A stretch of 17,378 nt of DNA from Methanobacteriaceae archaeon (GCA_017883605.1 JADGNH010000030.1:1-17378), one strand, 5' to 3'; shown: positions 1-7,728, counted from the stretch's first letter. Notes: generated by a model not told the origin, from the letters alone. Made by a program: numbers and translations.

Positions 1-49
1 AATTAATTTCATAAAAAATTTAATACTGTTTTATACATTTAACGTCGTT

Positions 50-1807
50 TTAAGAGCATTCCTCTATTATTCTATCCAGATCATGGAGTATAGTCTGGTT
101 TTGGTCGTGTTTAAAGTTGTTTTTTATGTTTTGACGATATTCACCCAGTTTTGATAGGAATTCTTCGATGTCCTCCCTATCCGGTTCTTGATAAAACTCA
201 CCGTATCCCAGTTTTTCCAGGTAGATGGCGTTGAGTATCTGTTCGAACTGTTTTTTCACGGGAATACTGAAGATGGGTTTTTGTAGATACAGTGCCTCTG
301 ATATGAGGGTGAATCCGCCGTTGGTTATCACCGCCCGGCTGGAGGCCAGGTCCTGGAAGAACTCATCATCATTAAACTTTTTAAAACAAAGATTTCCATC
401 CACTTCATCCTTATGGAAGCCGTAGATTATGAACTCATCATCCATCTCTTTGAGAAGTTCTATTAATTTTAAATTGGAGTCGCTGGTCTGGTAAACAAGA
501 ACATGTTCCCCCTCATCAGGTTTAAGGTTCAAAATATCCTTCCGGAGGATTGGTGGGTACATTTTCACTTTTCCTGGGTTTTTAGGGGTTGGGTAGAAGT
601 AGCTGGTGATTAAATAGTAGCGGGGCAGCTGGATGAATGATCGGACCACACTTTCAGCCTTTATCCGATCATTTCGGTATTTTCGGGGCACCTGAATCTC
701 ACATTGGGTCATCACATGCATATTATCCAGGCTTATCAGAGGTATCCTCAAAATCTTGCTCAACAAGTTAGAATAAAACTCAAAATCAGAGATTATCAAA
801 TCTGGTTTGAAGGATTTGGCCACACTGTACATAAGGCGGAGATTATTCTTCAGATCTTGGGGAAGGTCTTTAATATTGCTGATGAAAGTTTTAGTGTCGT
901 TCACCCGGTTATCTTCATATACAGTGTTGAAACCTTCAATCTGATAAACCCCATCAAACTTCTCAGAAAGATAATCATATGCCCGGCCATGGGCAAAAAC
1001 GGTGACCTCATTTTTCTCCAGGAGATGTTCTATAACCACCCCACTACGGGTAGCGTGGCCCATACCCTCACCACAAACGCTATAAATTATTCTTTTCCGG
1101 TTACTCTGGTTGTGTCCAAAGGTGTACCCCAATTCTCGGGCGCTTATCTTCCTCCCTGCAAACTGGTATAACGTGCTTTTAGTATATTTAAAGGCCAGGT
1201 TTCTCCGCCCTTCCTTCTCTAACCGTCTGATTGAGATCAGAAGACAAGCATCTCTCAGGACCTTGAAAGAACTTATATAACCTATGCGCTCTATGTAGTC
1301 AGTATCCTCTCCGAAGTCCAGATCCTCATCAAAACCACCCACCTCTTCATGAAGACTTTTACGAGTTAATATACCTTGACAACCTCCGCCGTGTGGTTTT
1401 ATGGTCTCTACACTTTTGGCGAAAAGATTGGCAATGTCATGGGACAGTTTATCGAATTTTTTGTCACTGAGGGGTTTGATCAGGCTGATGGCAATGCCCA
1501 GATCATTATCTGTAAACTCCTGCATGGCAGATTTCAGGTAACCTTCTGTAAGAACCACATCAGCATCCAGAAACAATAAAAAATCACCCTTTGCTGCTTC
1601 TGCACCCCTATTCCTGCCTACTGAAATTGAACCACCATCTACAATTTTGCAACCGTAAGATTTAGCAATCTCCCTGGTCTTATCATCAGACATTGCATCA
1701 GCTACAATAACCTCATAATCACCGAAATCTTGCATTCGTATACTTCTAAGCAACTTCGGAAGATAATCCTCCTCGTTAAAGGTTGGAATTACAATACTAA
1801 GCTTCAT
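50..1807 (-). CDS. Two-domain glycosyltransferase: GT2 family fused to a GT-B (MurG/UGT-like) domain
   Basis: This 585-residue protein joins two glycosyltransferase modules. Residues 1-225 or so are a GT-A, family 2 domain: it opens with the nucleotide-binding strand MKLSIVIPTFNEE, has SISVGRNRGAE near 60-70, the metal-binding DAD at 81-83 and an acidic GEDTDY near 166-171. From about 240 a GT-B fold follows: IIYSVCGEGMGHATRSG (about 240-256) is the glycine-rich acceptor-side loop of the conserved archaeal family resembling MJ1255. NGGFTLISEALYLQKPIFS and QILNA are the donor-site motif typical of MurG/UGT C-terminal lobes. No membrane segment is visible, so it probably works at the cytoplasmic face on a lipid or sugar-nucleotide acceptor. 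Making glycolipid or surface polysaccharide is inference. The ATG at 1807 has no clear ribosome binding site, and AT-rich TATA-like DNA lies close upstream. The substrate cannot be named. Confidence 0.85.
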   Translation of the reverse strand: MKLSIVIPTFNEEDYLPKLLRSIRMQDFGDYEVIVADAMSDDKTREIAKSYGCKIVDGGSISVGRNRGAEAAKGDFLLFLDADVVLTEGYLKSAMQEFTDNDLGIAISLIKPLSDKKFDKLSHDIANLFAKSVETIKPHGGGCQGILTRKSLHEEVGGFDEDLDFGEDTDYIERIGYISSFKVLRDACLLISIRRLEKEGRRNLAFKYTKSTLYQFAGRKISARELGYTFGHNQSNRKRIIYSVCGEGMGHATRSGVVIEHLLEKNEVTVFAHGRAYDYLSEKFDGVYQIEGFNTVYEDNRVNDTKTFISNIKDLPQDLKNNLRLMYSVAKSFKPDLIISDFEFYSNLLSKILRIPLISLDNMHVMTQCEIQVPRKYRNDRIKAESVVRSFIQLPRYYLITSYFYPTPKNPGKVKMYPPILRKDILNLKPDEGEHVLVYQTSDSNLKLIELLKEMDDEFIIYGFHKDEVDGNLCFKKFNDDEFFQDLASSRAVITNGGFTLISEALYLQKPIFSIPVKKQFEQILNAIYLEKLGYGEFYQEPDREDIEEFLSKLGEYRQNIKNNFKHDQNQTILHDLDRIIEECS

Positions 1808-1902
1808 ACTATCTATTTATATCTGTGTATTTTATCTCTTAAAATTTTATTTTTTTTTGGATCCTTTTCAAGTACCATTAAAATTTTTTTTTCAAGGAAT
1901 AA

Positions 1903-2904
1903 TTAAAAATACGAAAAAATGTTCCAAGTTATAAAAAATCCATCAGCTTTACCCTTAAAAGTCTTAAAAAGACGTTCCAAGGTTTCTTTATCACCAGTAT
2001 CAGGTTTTATGAGGATTATGGTCCTATTATCCATTTTATCTATACTTATAACATTGTATCCATTCATATCAATTTCTTCTGTCTGATTTATGACTGTTAT
2101 TTCATGATAAGCCGTGTTGGTCCCTGCAATTTCCAGAGCGAATCCCACAAGAATAATTAAAGAAACTATAACCGCTGGTTTTATGAGATTTCGGGGTGAA
2201 AACGGTTTTTTTATGAAATATATGATTAAAAGACCAGAAAGTCCTATTACAGCTGGTTGTGAGAACAATCCGCCGTCTATCATGGCGATGAGAGATAGGG
2301 TAACTGCAAACGCCAGTATCAATTTATGGATGTCCCTGCTCTTATTCAGAGATAGGAGTCCTGTTATATAAGCTAAGGGGAAAAGGATAATGATGATGTA
2401 GACAAATGGAGATACATATTGTAGCAGCGAATCTCCGGTGTGTATTGGAGAGGGAACCGTCTCTCCCACGCTGGTGATGATAGATCCTAAAACCGATTTA
2501 AAAACGTGGCTGTGAGTCATACTGGTTGAACTTACATCGGGATTTAAGGACACGAATATGGTAAAAATTGAAACACCGTATTTAAGTCTTAACCACACTT
2601 CAATAAGAATGCCAATGACGTAGGTTAACAAAACCAGGAACAAAGTCAACTTAAGATACTTTTTATCGTTTGAAACATCAAAAAAGCCTATTTTGCTGGC
2701 TATTTTAGGATAGTTTAGCAGTGCATTTAAAAGCAGCAGGCTTCCCATTATAACCAGTAGAAGAACTGCCTTGCCCTTAGATGAGCCAGAAAGCAGAGGC
2801 CAGAGAATGGAAGTGACCAGCTGATCCAGGAATTCTGTTTTGAAAAGAAGAACTCCAAATAGAATCAGTACTATGCCCACTATACCCAGACGATTAAAAT
2901 TCAA
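1903..2904 (-). CDS. Polytopic membrane protein of unknown function
   Basis: I do not recognise this 333-residue protein. Hydrophobic stretches suggest about seven transmembrane helices near residues 7-21, 46-63, 86-106, 165-185, 194-209, 215-231 and 242-260. A polar loop rich in Ser, Thr and His lies at about 120-160, and a C-terminal soluble tail of about 70 residues holds NQTEEIDMNGYNVISIDK. The start is a TTG (2902-2904) preceded by GGTGA at about seven bases, which supports it; no in-frame ATG gives a better start. The glycosyltransferase gene follows 95 bp downstream on the same strand, so a shared role at the cell surface is possible but not shown. The gene is preceded by a 31-bp tandem repeat block that would fall in its promoter or leader. 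Confidence 0.7.
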   Translation of the reverse strand: MNFNRLGIVGIVLILFGVLLFKTEFLDQLVTSILWPLLSGSSKGKAVLLLVIMGSLLLLNALLNYPKIASKIGFFDVSNDKKYLKLTLFLVLLTYVIGILIEVWLRLKYGVSIFTIFVSLNPDVSSTSMTHSHVFKSVLGSIITSVGETVPSPIHTGDSLLQYVSPFVYIIIILFPLAYITGLLSLNKSRDIHKLILAFAVTLSLIAMIDGGLFSQPAVIGLSGLLIIYFIKKPFSPRNLIKPAVIVSLIILVGFALEIAGTNTAYHEITVINQTEEIDMNGYNVISIDKMDNRTIILIKPDTGDKETLERLFKTFKGKADGFFITWNIFSYF

Positions 2905-2945
2905 ATTTTATCACCAATAATTAGACATCAAAAAGTCTATTTTAA

Positions 2946-3028
2946 GAACTGTTTAAACTCAATTTAAGGTATTTTAGAACTGTTTAAACTCAATTTAAGA
3001 TATTTTAGAACTGTTTAAACTCAATTTA
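2946..3028. repeat. 31-bp direct repeat, 2.7 copies
   Basis: Units begin at 2946, 2977 and 3008, and each starts GAACTGTTTAAACTCAATTT. The first two are full length and differ at about one base; the third is cut short at about 21 bp. Each unit contains the 8-bp palindrome GTTTAAAC. The block lies between nadA (stop at 3088) and the TTG start of the membrane protein at 2904, so it sits upstream of the latter. It could be an operator array or a DNA-structure element; the sequence alone does not decide. Confidence 0.9.
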
Positions 3029-3087
3029 GATAAATCAATCCACACTCATTTAAATAAATTAATAAACTCCTTAAGATAAGCCAACAA

Positions 3088-4002
3088 CTAGGAAACTTCA
3101 AGCATTTTCTCCACGGCCTTTCTGGCCCTTCTTGCTATCTCCGCATCGACCTTAACAACAAATTCCTCATTTATGAGGGAGTTTTTAACTTTCTCCAGGG
3201 TGTGGAGCTTCATATTTTCACATATCGCTTCGCTTAAAAGCGGTATTATGTTTTTGTCCGGATTTTCCCTTCTAAGACGGGTTGTCATGTCCACTTCAGT
3301 GCCAATTATGAAGGTTTCCCTGGGGGAGTTAGCCACGTATCTGATCATACCCCCGGTACTAAGCACCTGGTCTGCCGCCTTTTGCACCTCCGGGTCACAT
3401 TCGGGATGGACCAGAACCTCTGCATCCGGATATTTCTCTCTTAAAATATATAAATCTCCCTCATGGAACATTTTATGAACGTAACAGTGGCCCCCCTCCG
3501 GGATGGGAATTATTTCCTTGTCCACCTGCTGGGAAACATACCAGGCCAGGTTCATATCAGGGCCAAAAAGTATTAAATTTTCTTTAAGACTTTTAACAAC
3601 AGCTACAGCGTTTGATGAGGTGCAAAGTATGTCTGCTTCAGCCTTTGCCTCTGCCAGAGTGTTAACATAAAGAACAACCGCTGCCTGAGGATATTTCTCT
3701 TTAGCCTGCTTCAAATATTCTGCAGGTAACATGTGGGCCATGGGACACTCTGCCTCTCTATCAGGGATGACTATTTTTTTATCTGGATTTAATATGGCGG
3801 CTGTTTCTGCCATGAAGTCCACCCCACAGAAGACCACCAGGTCTGATTCCTTTATCTCGGCGGCTTTTACACACAACTCCAGGGAATCCCCTATGAAATC
3901 TGCTATTTCCTGTATATCAGCTGTTTGATAATTATGAGCCAGTATTATGGCATTTTTTTCTTTTTTAAGTTTTATAATTTCCTTCTGTAGCTGGTTGAAC
4001 AT
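3088..4002 (-). CDS. nadA: Quinolinate synthase NadA
   Basis: NadA condenses iminoaspartate with dihydroxyacetone phosphate to quinolinate, the pyridine ring precursor of NAD, using an oxygen-sensitive [4Fe-4S] cluster in the cytoplasm. The 304-residue length fits the compact archaeal/Thermotoga form. Three conserved cysteines that fit the cluster ligands are C86 (REAECPMAH), C173 (GGHCYVHK) and C261 (SEAICENM), spaced 87 and 88 residues apart as expected for the family. H23 in LAHNYQ, the VVLYVN strand near Y112 and the Ser-Thr-Gly of VLSTGG are also present. The ATG at 4002 has a good ribosome binding site, AAGGAGA, about five bases upstream. Its partner enzymes (aspartate dehydrogenase or NadB, and NadC) are not in the window. 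AT-rich 14-bp repeats lie just upstream. Confidence 0.96.
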   Translation of the reverse strand: MFNQLQKEIIKLKKEKNAIILAHNYQTADIQEIADFIGDSLELCVKAAEIKESDLVVFCGVDFMAETAAILNPDKKIVIPDREAECPMAHMLPAEYLKQAKEKYPQAAVVLYVNTLAEAKAEADILCTSSNAVAVVKSLKENLILFGPDMNLAWYVSQQVDKEIIPIPEGGHCYVHKMFHEGDLYILREKYPDAEVLVHPECDPEVQKAADQVLSTGGMIRYVANSPRETFIIGTEVDMTTRLRRENPDKNIIPLLSEAICENMKLHTLEKVKNSLINEEFVVKVDAEIARRARKAVEKMLEVS

Positions 4003-4056
4003 TAAATCTCCTTAAATCCTGATTTATCAGAATAAATATCACAGCTAATATATTAG

Positions 4057-4140
4057 TTAATTTATTCTAATTAATTTATTCTAATTAATTTATTTCTATT
4101 AAAATTACCTCAAATAAAAATTATGTTCTAATTAATTTAC
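4057..4140. repeat. 14-bp AT-rich tandem repeat upstream of nadA
   Basis: TTAATTTATTCTAA is present at 4057-4070 and 4071-4084, with a degenerate third copy from 4085. Partial copies (TTCTAATTAATTTA, TTCTAATTAGA) follow at about 4126-4160. The block lies between the phosphorylase stop (4187) and the nadA start (4002), in the nadA promoter/leader region. It could bind a regulator or just be an AT-rich expansion. Confidence 0.75.
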
Positions 4141-4186
4141 CAATATATATTCTAATTAGATTCATAATATTACTATCAATTTAAAG

Positions 4187-4975
4187 TTATAAATCTTCTC
4201 TTTCCCATGAACTTTCAACTTCAGCACCGTCCAGAGTGTTCATGCACTGACAGTCGGACTTTGAAGGGATTTTAAGGATAGAATTATAGATCAATTTAAT
4301 TAAATCTTCCTTTTTTTCTTCTAAAATTTCAAACACCTCGTCTATGGTAAGTTTGTTTGGGGATATGGATGCCGCAAAGTTTGACACGGTACATACGCTG
4401 GCATAACACATTTCAAGCTCCCTTGCAAGCACAGCTTCGGGTAATCCCGTCATGCCCACCACAGTACCACCTAATTTCTGAAACATCTCTACTTCGGCTT
4501 TTGTCTCGAATCTGGGGCCCTCTGTACATACATAAACACCTTCACCGACAACTTCCCCGGAAGATATTAATATATCCCTCAATTCATGGCAGTAGGGCTC
4601 TGTAACGTCTATATGAACTGTTTTATCATCGTAGAAGGTGCCCTTCCTCATCCGGGTAAAGTCTATGAAATCATGGGGTATGAGAAAATCTCCTGGTTTT
4701 ATAGACTCAAAAAGAGATCCCACAGCATTGGTGGCTATTATCCTTTCAACACCCAGTTTTTTTAAGGCCCAGATATTAGCTCGATAATTAACTATATGGG
4801 GCGGTTTAGCATGTCCCTTGGAATGTCGGGGCATAAAGACTGCCTCTTTTTGGTGAAGTTGGAATACGGAAACTTCGGGAGAATCTCCATAGGGAGTTTT
4901 AATGATCTTCTTTTCAACCTCATCTCCCATCTCCACAATCTCATATATTCCAGTGCCCCCAATTACAGCCAACAT
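4187..4975 (-). CDS. mtnP: MTAP/PNP-family nucleoside phosphorylase, probably 5'-methylthioinosine (6-oxopurine) specific
   Basis: This enzyme splits a purine nucleoside with phosphate to a free base and ribose-1-phosphate (or methylthioribose-1-phosphate), recycling the thioether by-product of S-adenosylmethionine use. The 262-residue protein opens with the family signature MLAVIGGTGIYE. It has the phosphate-binding MPRHSKGH (48-55), the NAVGSL loop at 83-88, EGPRFETKAE (152-161) and GMTGLPEAVLARE (174-186). The base-recognition residue after CTVS is Asn199, where adenine-specific MTA phosphorylases have Asp. Asn is usual in enzymes for 6-oxopurines, so methylthioinosine or inosine is more likely than methylthioadenosine. 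That fits the known methanogen route in which MTA is first deaminated. GAGG lies about ten bases before the ATG. The specificity call is inference. Confidence 0.88.
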   Translation of the reverse strand: MLAVIGGTGIYEIVEMGDEVEKKIIKTPYGDSPEVSVFQLHQKEAVFMPRHSKGHAKPPHIVNYRANIWALKKLGVERIIATNAVGSLFESIKPGDFLIPHDFIDFTRMRKGTFYDDKTVHIDVTEPYCHELRDILISSGEVVGEGVYVCTEGPRFETKAEVEMFQKLGGTVVGMTGLPEAVLARELEMCYASVCTVSNFAASISPNKLTIDEVFEILEEKKEDLIKLIYNSILKIPSKSDCQCMNTLDGAEVESSWEREDL

Positions 4976-5027
4976 TAAATCTGCCTCTTAAAATGTTTAT
5001 AACTTTATAATTACCGGATTATGCCCT

Positions 5028-5094
5028 TTATAAACTGCCAATAACTTAATAAGCTGATTAAACTTGATATAACTGTTTATAACCTGATAAACTG
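5028..5094. repeat. About seven phased units of a 10-bp CAGTTTATAA-like repeat
   Basis: Read on the minus strand, this stretch is a run of CAGTTTAT, CAGGTTATAAA, CAGTTATAT, CAAGTTTAAT, CAGCTTATTA, AGTTATTGG and CAGTTTATAAAGG. The units are 8-11 bp long, close to one helical turn. A further AGTTATAAACA lies at about 4995-5005. The block is in the 222-bp spacer upstream of the phosphorylase, where its promoter should be, so several units could serve as TATA boxes or as an operator array. Confidence 0.7.
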
Positions 5095-5197
5095 ATTATA
5101 CATCCATAGATTTTGTTTATATCCAAATAATGTTATACCTCTATACATTGATTTATAACTTAATAAAACATTCTTTTGAGGGATTTGTATAGAATGT

Positions 5198-6643
5198 TCA
5201 TCCCTTGGCAACACCTATGGGCACCATTTTACCAACTAAAAGAGATATTCCGGCATCGTGAGCCGTTTTAACTACTTTATGAACGTCTTTGTAGGCTCCC
5301 GGTGCTTCTTCTGCCACCACCGGCATGGAATTGGCCATTAAAGTTATTCCACTCTTCTCCAGCGACTTTTTAACCTCTTCACCACTATAAACTCTTTTCG
5401 CGCCGGATCGGCTCATTTTACGCCCAGCGCCATGGGCTGTAGAACCGAAAGTCTCTGTCATGGCGGTTTCTGTTCCATGTAAGATGTAAGAAGCTGTTCC
5501 CATAGTTCCGGGGATGATAACTGGCTGTCCCACCTTTCGATATTCCAGGGGTATTTCCTTTCTTCCAGGTCCAAAGGCTCGGGTTGCTCCCTTCCTGTGG
5601 ACATATACCAGGGTATCCTGGTTTTTTATTCTGTGAACTTCTTTTTTAGCGATATTGTGAGCCACATCGTACACAATACCCATTTCCATTTCATCTGCAT
5701 CCCGGTGAAATATCTGTTCAAAGGATTCTCTGACCCAGTGCACTATCATCTGCCGGTTTGTCCAGGCGAAGTTGGCGGCGGCGGCCATGGCCTGGAAGTA
5801 GTCCTGGGCTTCAGGCGAATCTACAGGTGCACAGGCGAGTTGCCTGTCCGGTAAATTTATCTGGTACTTTTTAGCTGTTTTGTCCATGGTTCGAAGGTAA
5901 TCAGAGCATATCTGATGGCCACATCCCCTGGAACCGGTGTGTATCATAACCGTTATCTGACCCTTCTTTAGACCAAATTTACGGGCCACTTCTTCATCAA
6001 AGATTTCATCCATCTTTTGAATCTCAAGGAAATGGTTTCCAGAGCCAAGAGAGCCTAATTGGGGTATTCCTCTCTTTTTGGCCTTGTCAGAGACTTTACC
6101 CGCGTCTGCAGCTTCCATCCGGCCGTTTTCTTCCAAGTATTCCAGATCAGATTCCCAGCCGTAACCTTTTTCAACAGCCCAAGTAGCACCGTTTTCCAAA
6201 ACTTGATCTATCTCACCTTCTTTAAGTCTTATTTTTCCTTTACTACCTAAACCAGAGGGAACATTCCTGAAAAGGACATCCACCAGTTCTTTAATCTTAG
6301 GCTTTACTTCTTCCTCGGTCAGGTTGGTTCTTAACAGTCTTACACCGCAGTTAATATCAAAACCTACCCCTCCAGGACTTATTACACCTGTTCTGGCGCT
6401 GAAAGCTCCTACTCCCCCAATACTAAATCCGTATCCGAAGTGGATGTCTGGAAGACCTATAGAAAACTTCTGGATGCCGGGAAGACAGGCCACGTTGGCA
6501 ACCTGGTCTAAAGCCCCCTTTTCAACCTCTTTTATATCTTCATCATCCAGATATATTCTTCCAGGAACTCTCATTCCCTTCTTGTAATCTGTGGGAATCT
6601 CCCATACGCAATCCCTTATTTTGTTTAGACTTTCTGTAACCAT
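5198..6643 (-). CDS. rtcB: RNA-splicing ligase RtcB (3'-phosphate RNA ligase)
   Basis: RtcB joins RNA ends bearing 2',3'-cyclic phosphate (or 3'-phosphate) and 5'-OH, using GTP and Mn2+. It seals tRNA halves after intron removal. With the start used here the protein has 481 residues and no intein, unlike some archaeal homologues. Metal and nucleotide residues fit the Pyrococcus enzyme: C99 (GFDINCGVR), H204 (GSGNHFLE), H235 (MIHTGSRG), H329 (VAHNIA) and the guanylated H404 (GSTAHGAGRKMSRS). An ATG two codons further upstream (6649) is also open. However, the purine-rich GAGAGGGG ends nine bases before the ATG at 6643 and only three before 6649, so 6643 is preferred. Archease, its activator, lies 303 bp upstream on the same strand. 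A TATA-like box in between suggests separate transcription. Confidence 0.96.
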   Translation of the reverse strand: MVTESLNKIRDCVWEIPTDYKKGMRVPGRIYLDDEDIKEVEKGALDQVANVACLPGIQKFSIGLPDIHFGYGFSIGGVGAFSARTGVISPGGVGFDINCGVRLLRTNLTEEEVKPKIKELVDVLFRNVPSGLGSKGKIRLKEGEIDQVLENGATWAVEKGYGWESDLEYLEENGRMEAADAGKVSDKAKKRGIPQLGSLGSGNHFLEIQKMDEIFDEEVARKFGLKKGQITVMIHTGSRGCGHQICSDYLRTMDKTAKKYQINLPDRQLACAPVDSPEAQDYFQAMAAAANFAWTNRQMIVHWVRESFEQIFHRDADEMEMGIVYDVAHNIAKKEVHRIKNQDTLVYVHRKGATRAFGPGRKEIPLEYRKVGQPVIIPGTMGTASYILHGTETAMTETFGSTAHGAGRKMSRSGAKRVYSGEEVKKSLEKSGITLMANSMPVVAEEAPGAYKDVHKVVKTAHDAGISLLVGKMVPIGVAKG

Positions 6644-6658
6644 GAACATCTTCCCCTC

Positions 6659-6755
6659 TCAATTTTTAGTATCTTATATCTCAATTCAATAATTCAATAT
6701 CTTTTCATCCAATTTCAATATATTATCCCAATTTTTCAGTATCTTCAATTCAATG
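6659..6755. repeat. Degenerate ~20-bp direct repeats in the rtcB leader
   Basis: Four to five copies of a unit like AATTTCAATATCTTATCCC occur (units starting near 6660, 6691, 6711, 6730 and 6747), with periods of about 17-20 bp after the first. AATTTTTAGTATCTT (6660) and AATTTTTCAGTATCTT (6730) are near-identical. The block sits directly before the rtcB ribosome binding site and would lie in the mRNA leader if transcription starts near the TATA-like box at 6757-6768. Confidence 0.65.
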
Positions 6756-6756
6756 T

Positions 6757-6768
6757 TATATATATAAG
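6757..6768 (-). promoter_or_regulatory. Candidate TATA box for rtcB
   Basis: Read on the minus strand, TTATATATATAA is a strong archaeal TATA-like element inside the archease-rtcB spacer. Transcription starting about 25 bases downstream would give rtcB a leader of roughly 90 nt containing the ~20-bp repeats. No upstream BRE was clearly seen. Confidence 0.45.
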
Positions 6769-6952
6769 AATTTCTATTTATCCTTTCTGATCCAGAAGAT
6801 GCTGCTGGGTGGAACAGCAAATATCTCCCGTTTTCATATCTGTATTTTTCTTTTAAGGTCTTTTTAATCTTCTTTTTTAAATAAAGATCAATTCCATGGA
6901 GATTGGACTCCAGGAAAAAGTTTAATATTTTATTTCCAGTCTCATTTCTCTC

Positions 6953-7396
6953 CTAAATGTCCAATATAACCTGCACCCTATATCCATTCTCCTTTTTTAT
7001 ATCCATCAGGTGGTAGGTAACCGCTTTGACCTCATCTCTACTTTCATGTCTTCCTGGGTTAAACTCTTCACCCCAAGCAATCCCTTTCAATGAATATTGG
7101 CTGTTCATCTTTTTTATTTTAACTTCAAATTTGGAAAACATAAGATATTCTACATCAAGTGCAACCAGAAATTCTGAAAGCCAATCATATAAAAGAGCAC
7201 ATTCATCTTCTGCTTCTATATTGAATTTCTTTTCAACTTGCGGCTTTATTTTTGAAGTATCAGTCATTACCTCAAACAGGGCCAGGGCGGCGTTTTCAAA
7301 TGACTCATCCAAAGTTTTACCGTAAGCCCTGAAACCCACATCTGCAGTGACATCAAAGAATTTGAACTTTTCCTGATTTTTATGCTCATCTTCCAA
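6953..7396 (-). CDS. Archease, activator of RtcB
   Basis: Archease is a small acidic metal-binding protein that speeds RtcB guanylylation, multiple turnover and Mn2+/GTP use. The 147 residues show the family pattern. The metal-site motif near the N-terminus reads FFDVTADVGFRAYG (13-26; most homologues have His where Val16 stands). ENAALALFEVMTD (34-46), the YDWLSEFLVALD helix (70-81), VKAVTYHLM and the C-terminal Asp in VILDI are also present. The start is a TTG (7394-7396) with GAGAGGT about seven bases before it. An ATG just inside the gene (7389) is out of frame, so TTG is well supported. It shares strand and function with rtcB downstream. Confidence 0.93.
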   Translation of the reverse strand: MEDEHKNQEKFKFFDVTADVGFRAYGKTLDESFENAALALFEVMTDTSKIKPQVEKKFNIEAEDECALLYDWLSEFLVALDVEYLMFSKFEVKIKKMNSQYSLKGIAWGEEFNPGRHESRDEVKAVTYHLMDIKKENGYRVQVILDI

Positions 7397-7639
7397 TTTT
7401 TGAACCTCTCTTTTGAATTTTTAATTCCCCTTCCCTAAAATATCTTTTAATAAACAGGATTTTCCGTTATGCAACCTATCTAGGAAATTCTTCCCTAACT
7501 TCTCAGGTTCCCTGCTGTAATGCTTCAGCAACTCTCAGCTCAATTTCACCACTATCCGGCACAAAAATCTCCCCATGATGGTTAAAACAAAATATACAGT
7601 TGATTGTATCACTATCAACTTATGTTGACGCAGATATAA

Positions 7640-7691
7640 ATTTTTTTAGGAATTTCAGGATCATAACCAGAATTCCCTAAAAAAATCCTGA
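7640..7691. repeat. Large AT-rich inverted repeat with an alternative second stem
   Basis: ATTTTTTTAGGAATT (7640-7654) pairs with AATTCCCTAAAAAAAT (7671-7686), leaving one bulged base and a 16-base loop. A second pairing, TCAGGAT (7655-7661) with ATCCTGA (7685-7691), uses the loop and the bases just past the right arm, so the two stems are largely exclusive. It lies about 30 bp upstream of the TATA-like box of the small membrane gene. It could be a terminator, an operator or the remains of a small inverted-repeat element. Confidence 0.7.
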
Positions 7692-7720
7692 TTACTTCTC
7701 ACACGCTCTCTATCTCTTCT

Positions 7721-7728
7721 TTTAAATA
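7721..7728 (+). promoter_or_regulatory. Candidate TATA box for the 62-residue gene
   Basis: TTTAAATA lies 38-45 bp before the ATG at 7766. Initiation about 25 bp downstream would give a short leader that just includes the ribosome binding site AAGGAGGA at 7753-7760. Confidence 0.4.

Larger units (their letters stand above)
6644..6952 (-). other. Spacer between archease and rtcB with an 88-codon open frame after the archease stop
   Basis: The frame of archease continues open for 88 codons beyond its TAG stop (6953-6955) to a TGA at 6686-6688. The implied peptide is Lys/Asn/Ile-rich (for example NKILNFFLESNLHG and YRYENGRYLLFHPAAS) and contains no Met. AGGAGAG stands right at the TAG, but the only ATG it would serve is out of frame and stops after seven codons. 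I read this as spacer, possibly with decayed coding sequence. The part nearest rtcB is the repeat block and promoter. Confidence 0.4.

Noticed and set aside
704..1171. Plus-strand 155-codon frame
   Set aside because: It is antisense to the glycosyltransferase, has no ribosome binding site and no protein-like motifs.
5198..6643. Intein in RtcB
   Set aside because: The ligase motifs are uninterrupted and the length is that of the mature protein.
7640..7691. Pseudoknot formed by both stems together
   Set aside because: With essentially no linker, the second stem cannot span the 15-bp first stem, so the pairings are alternatives.
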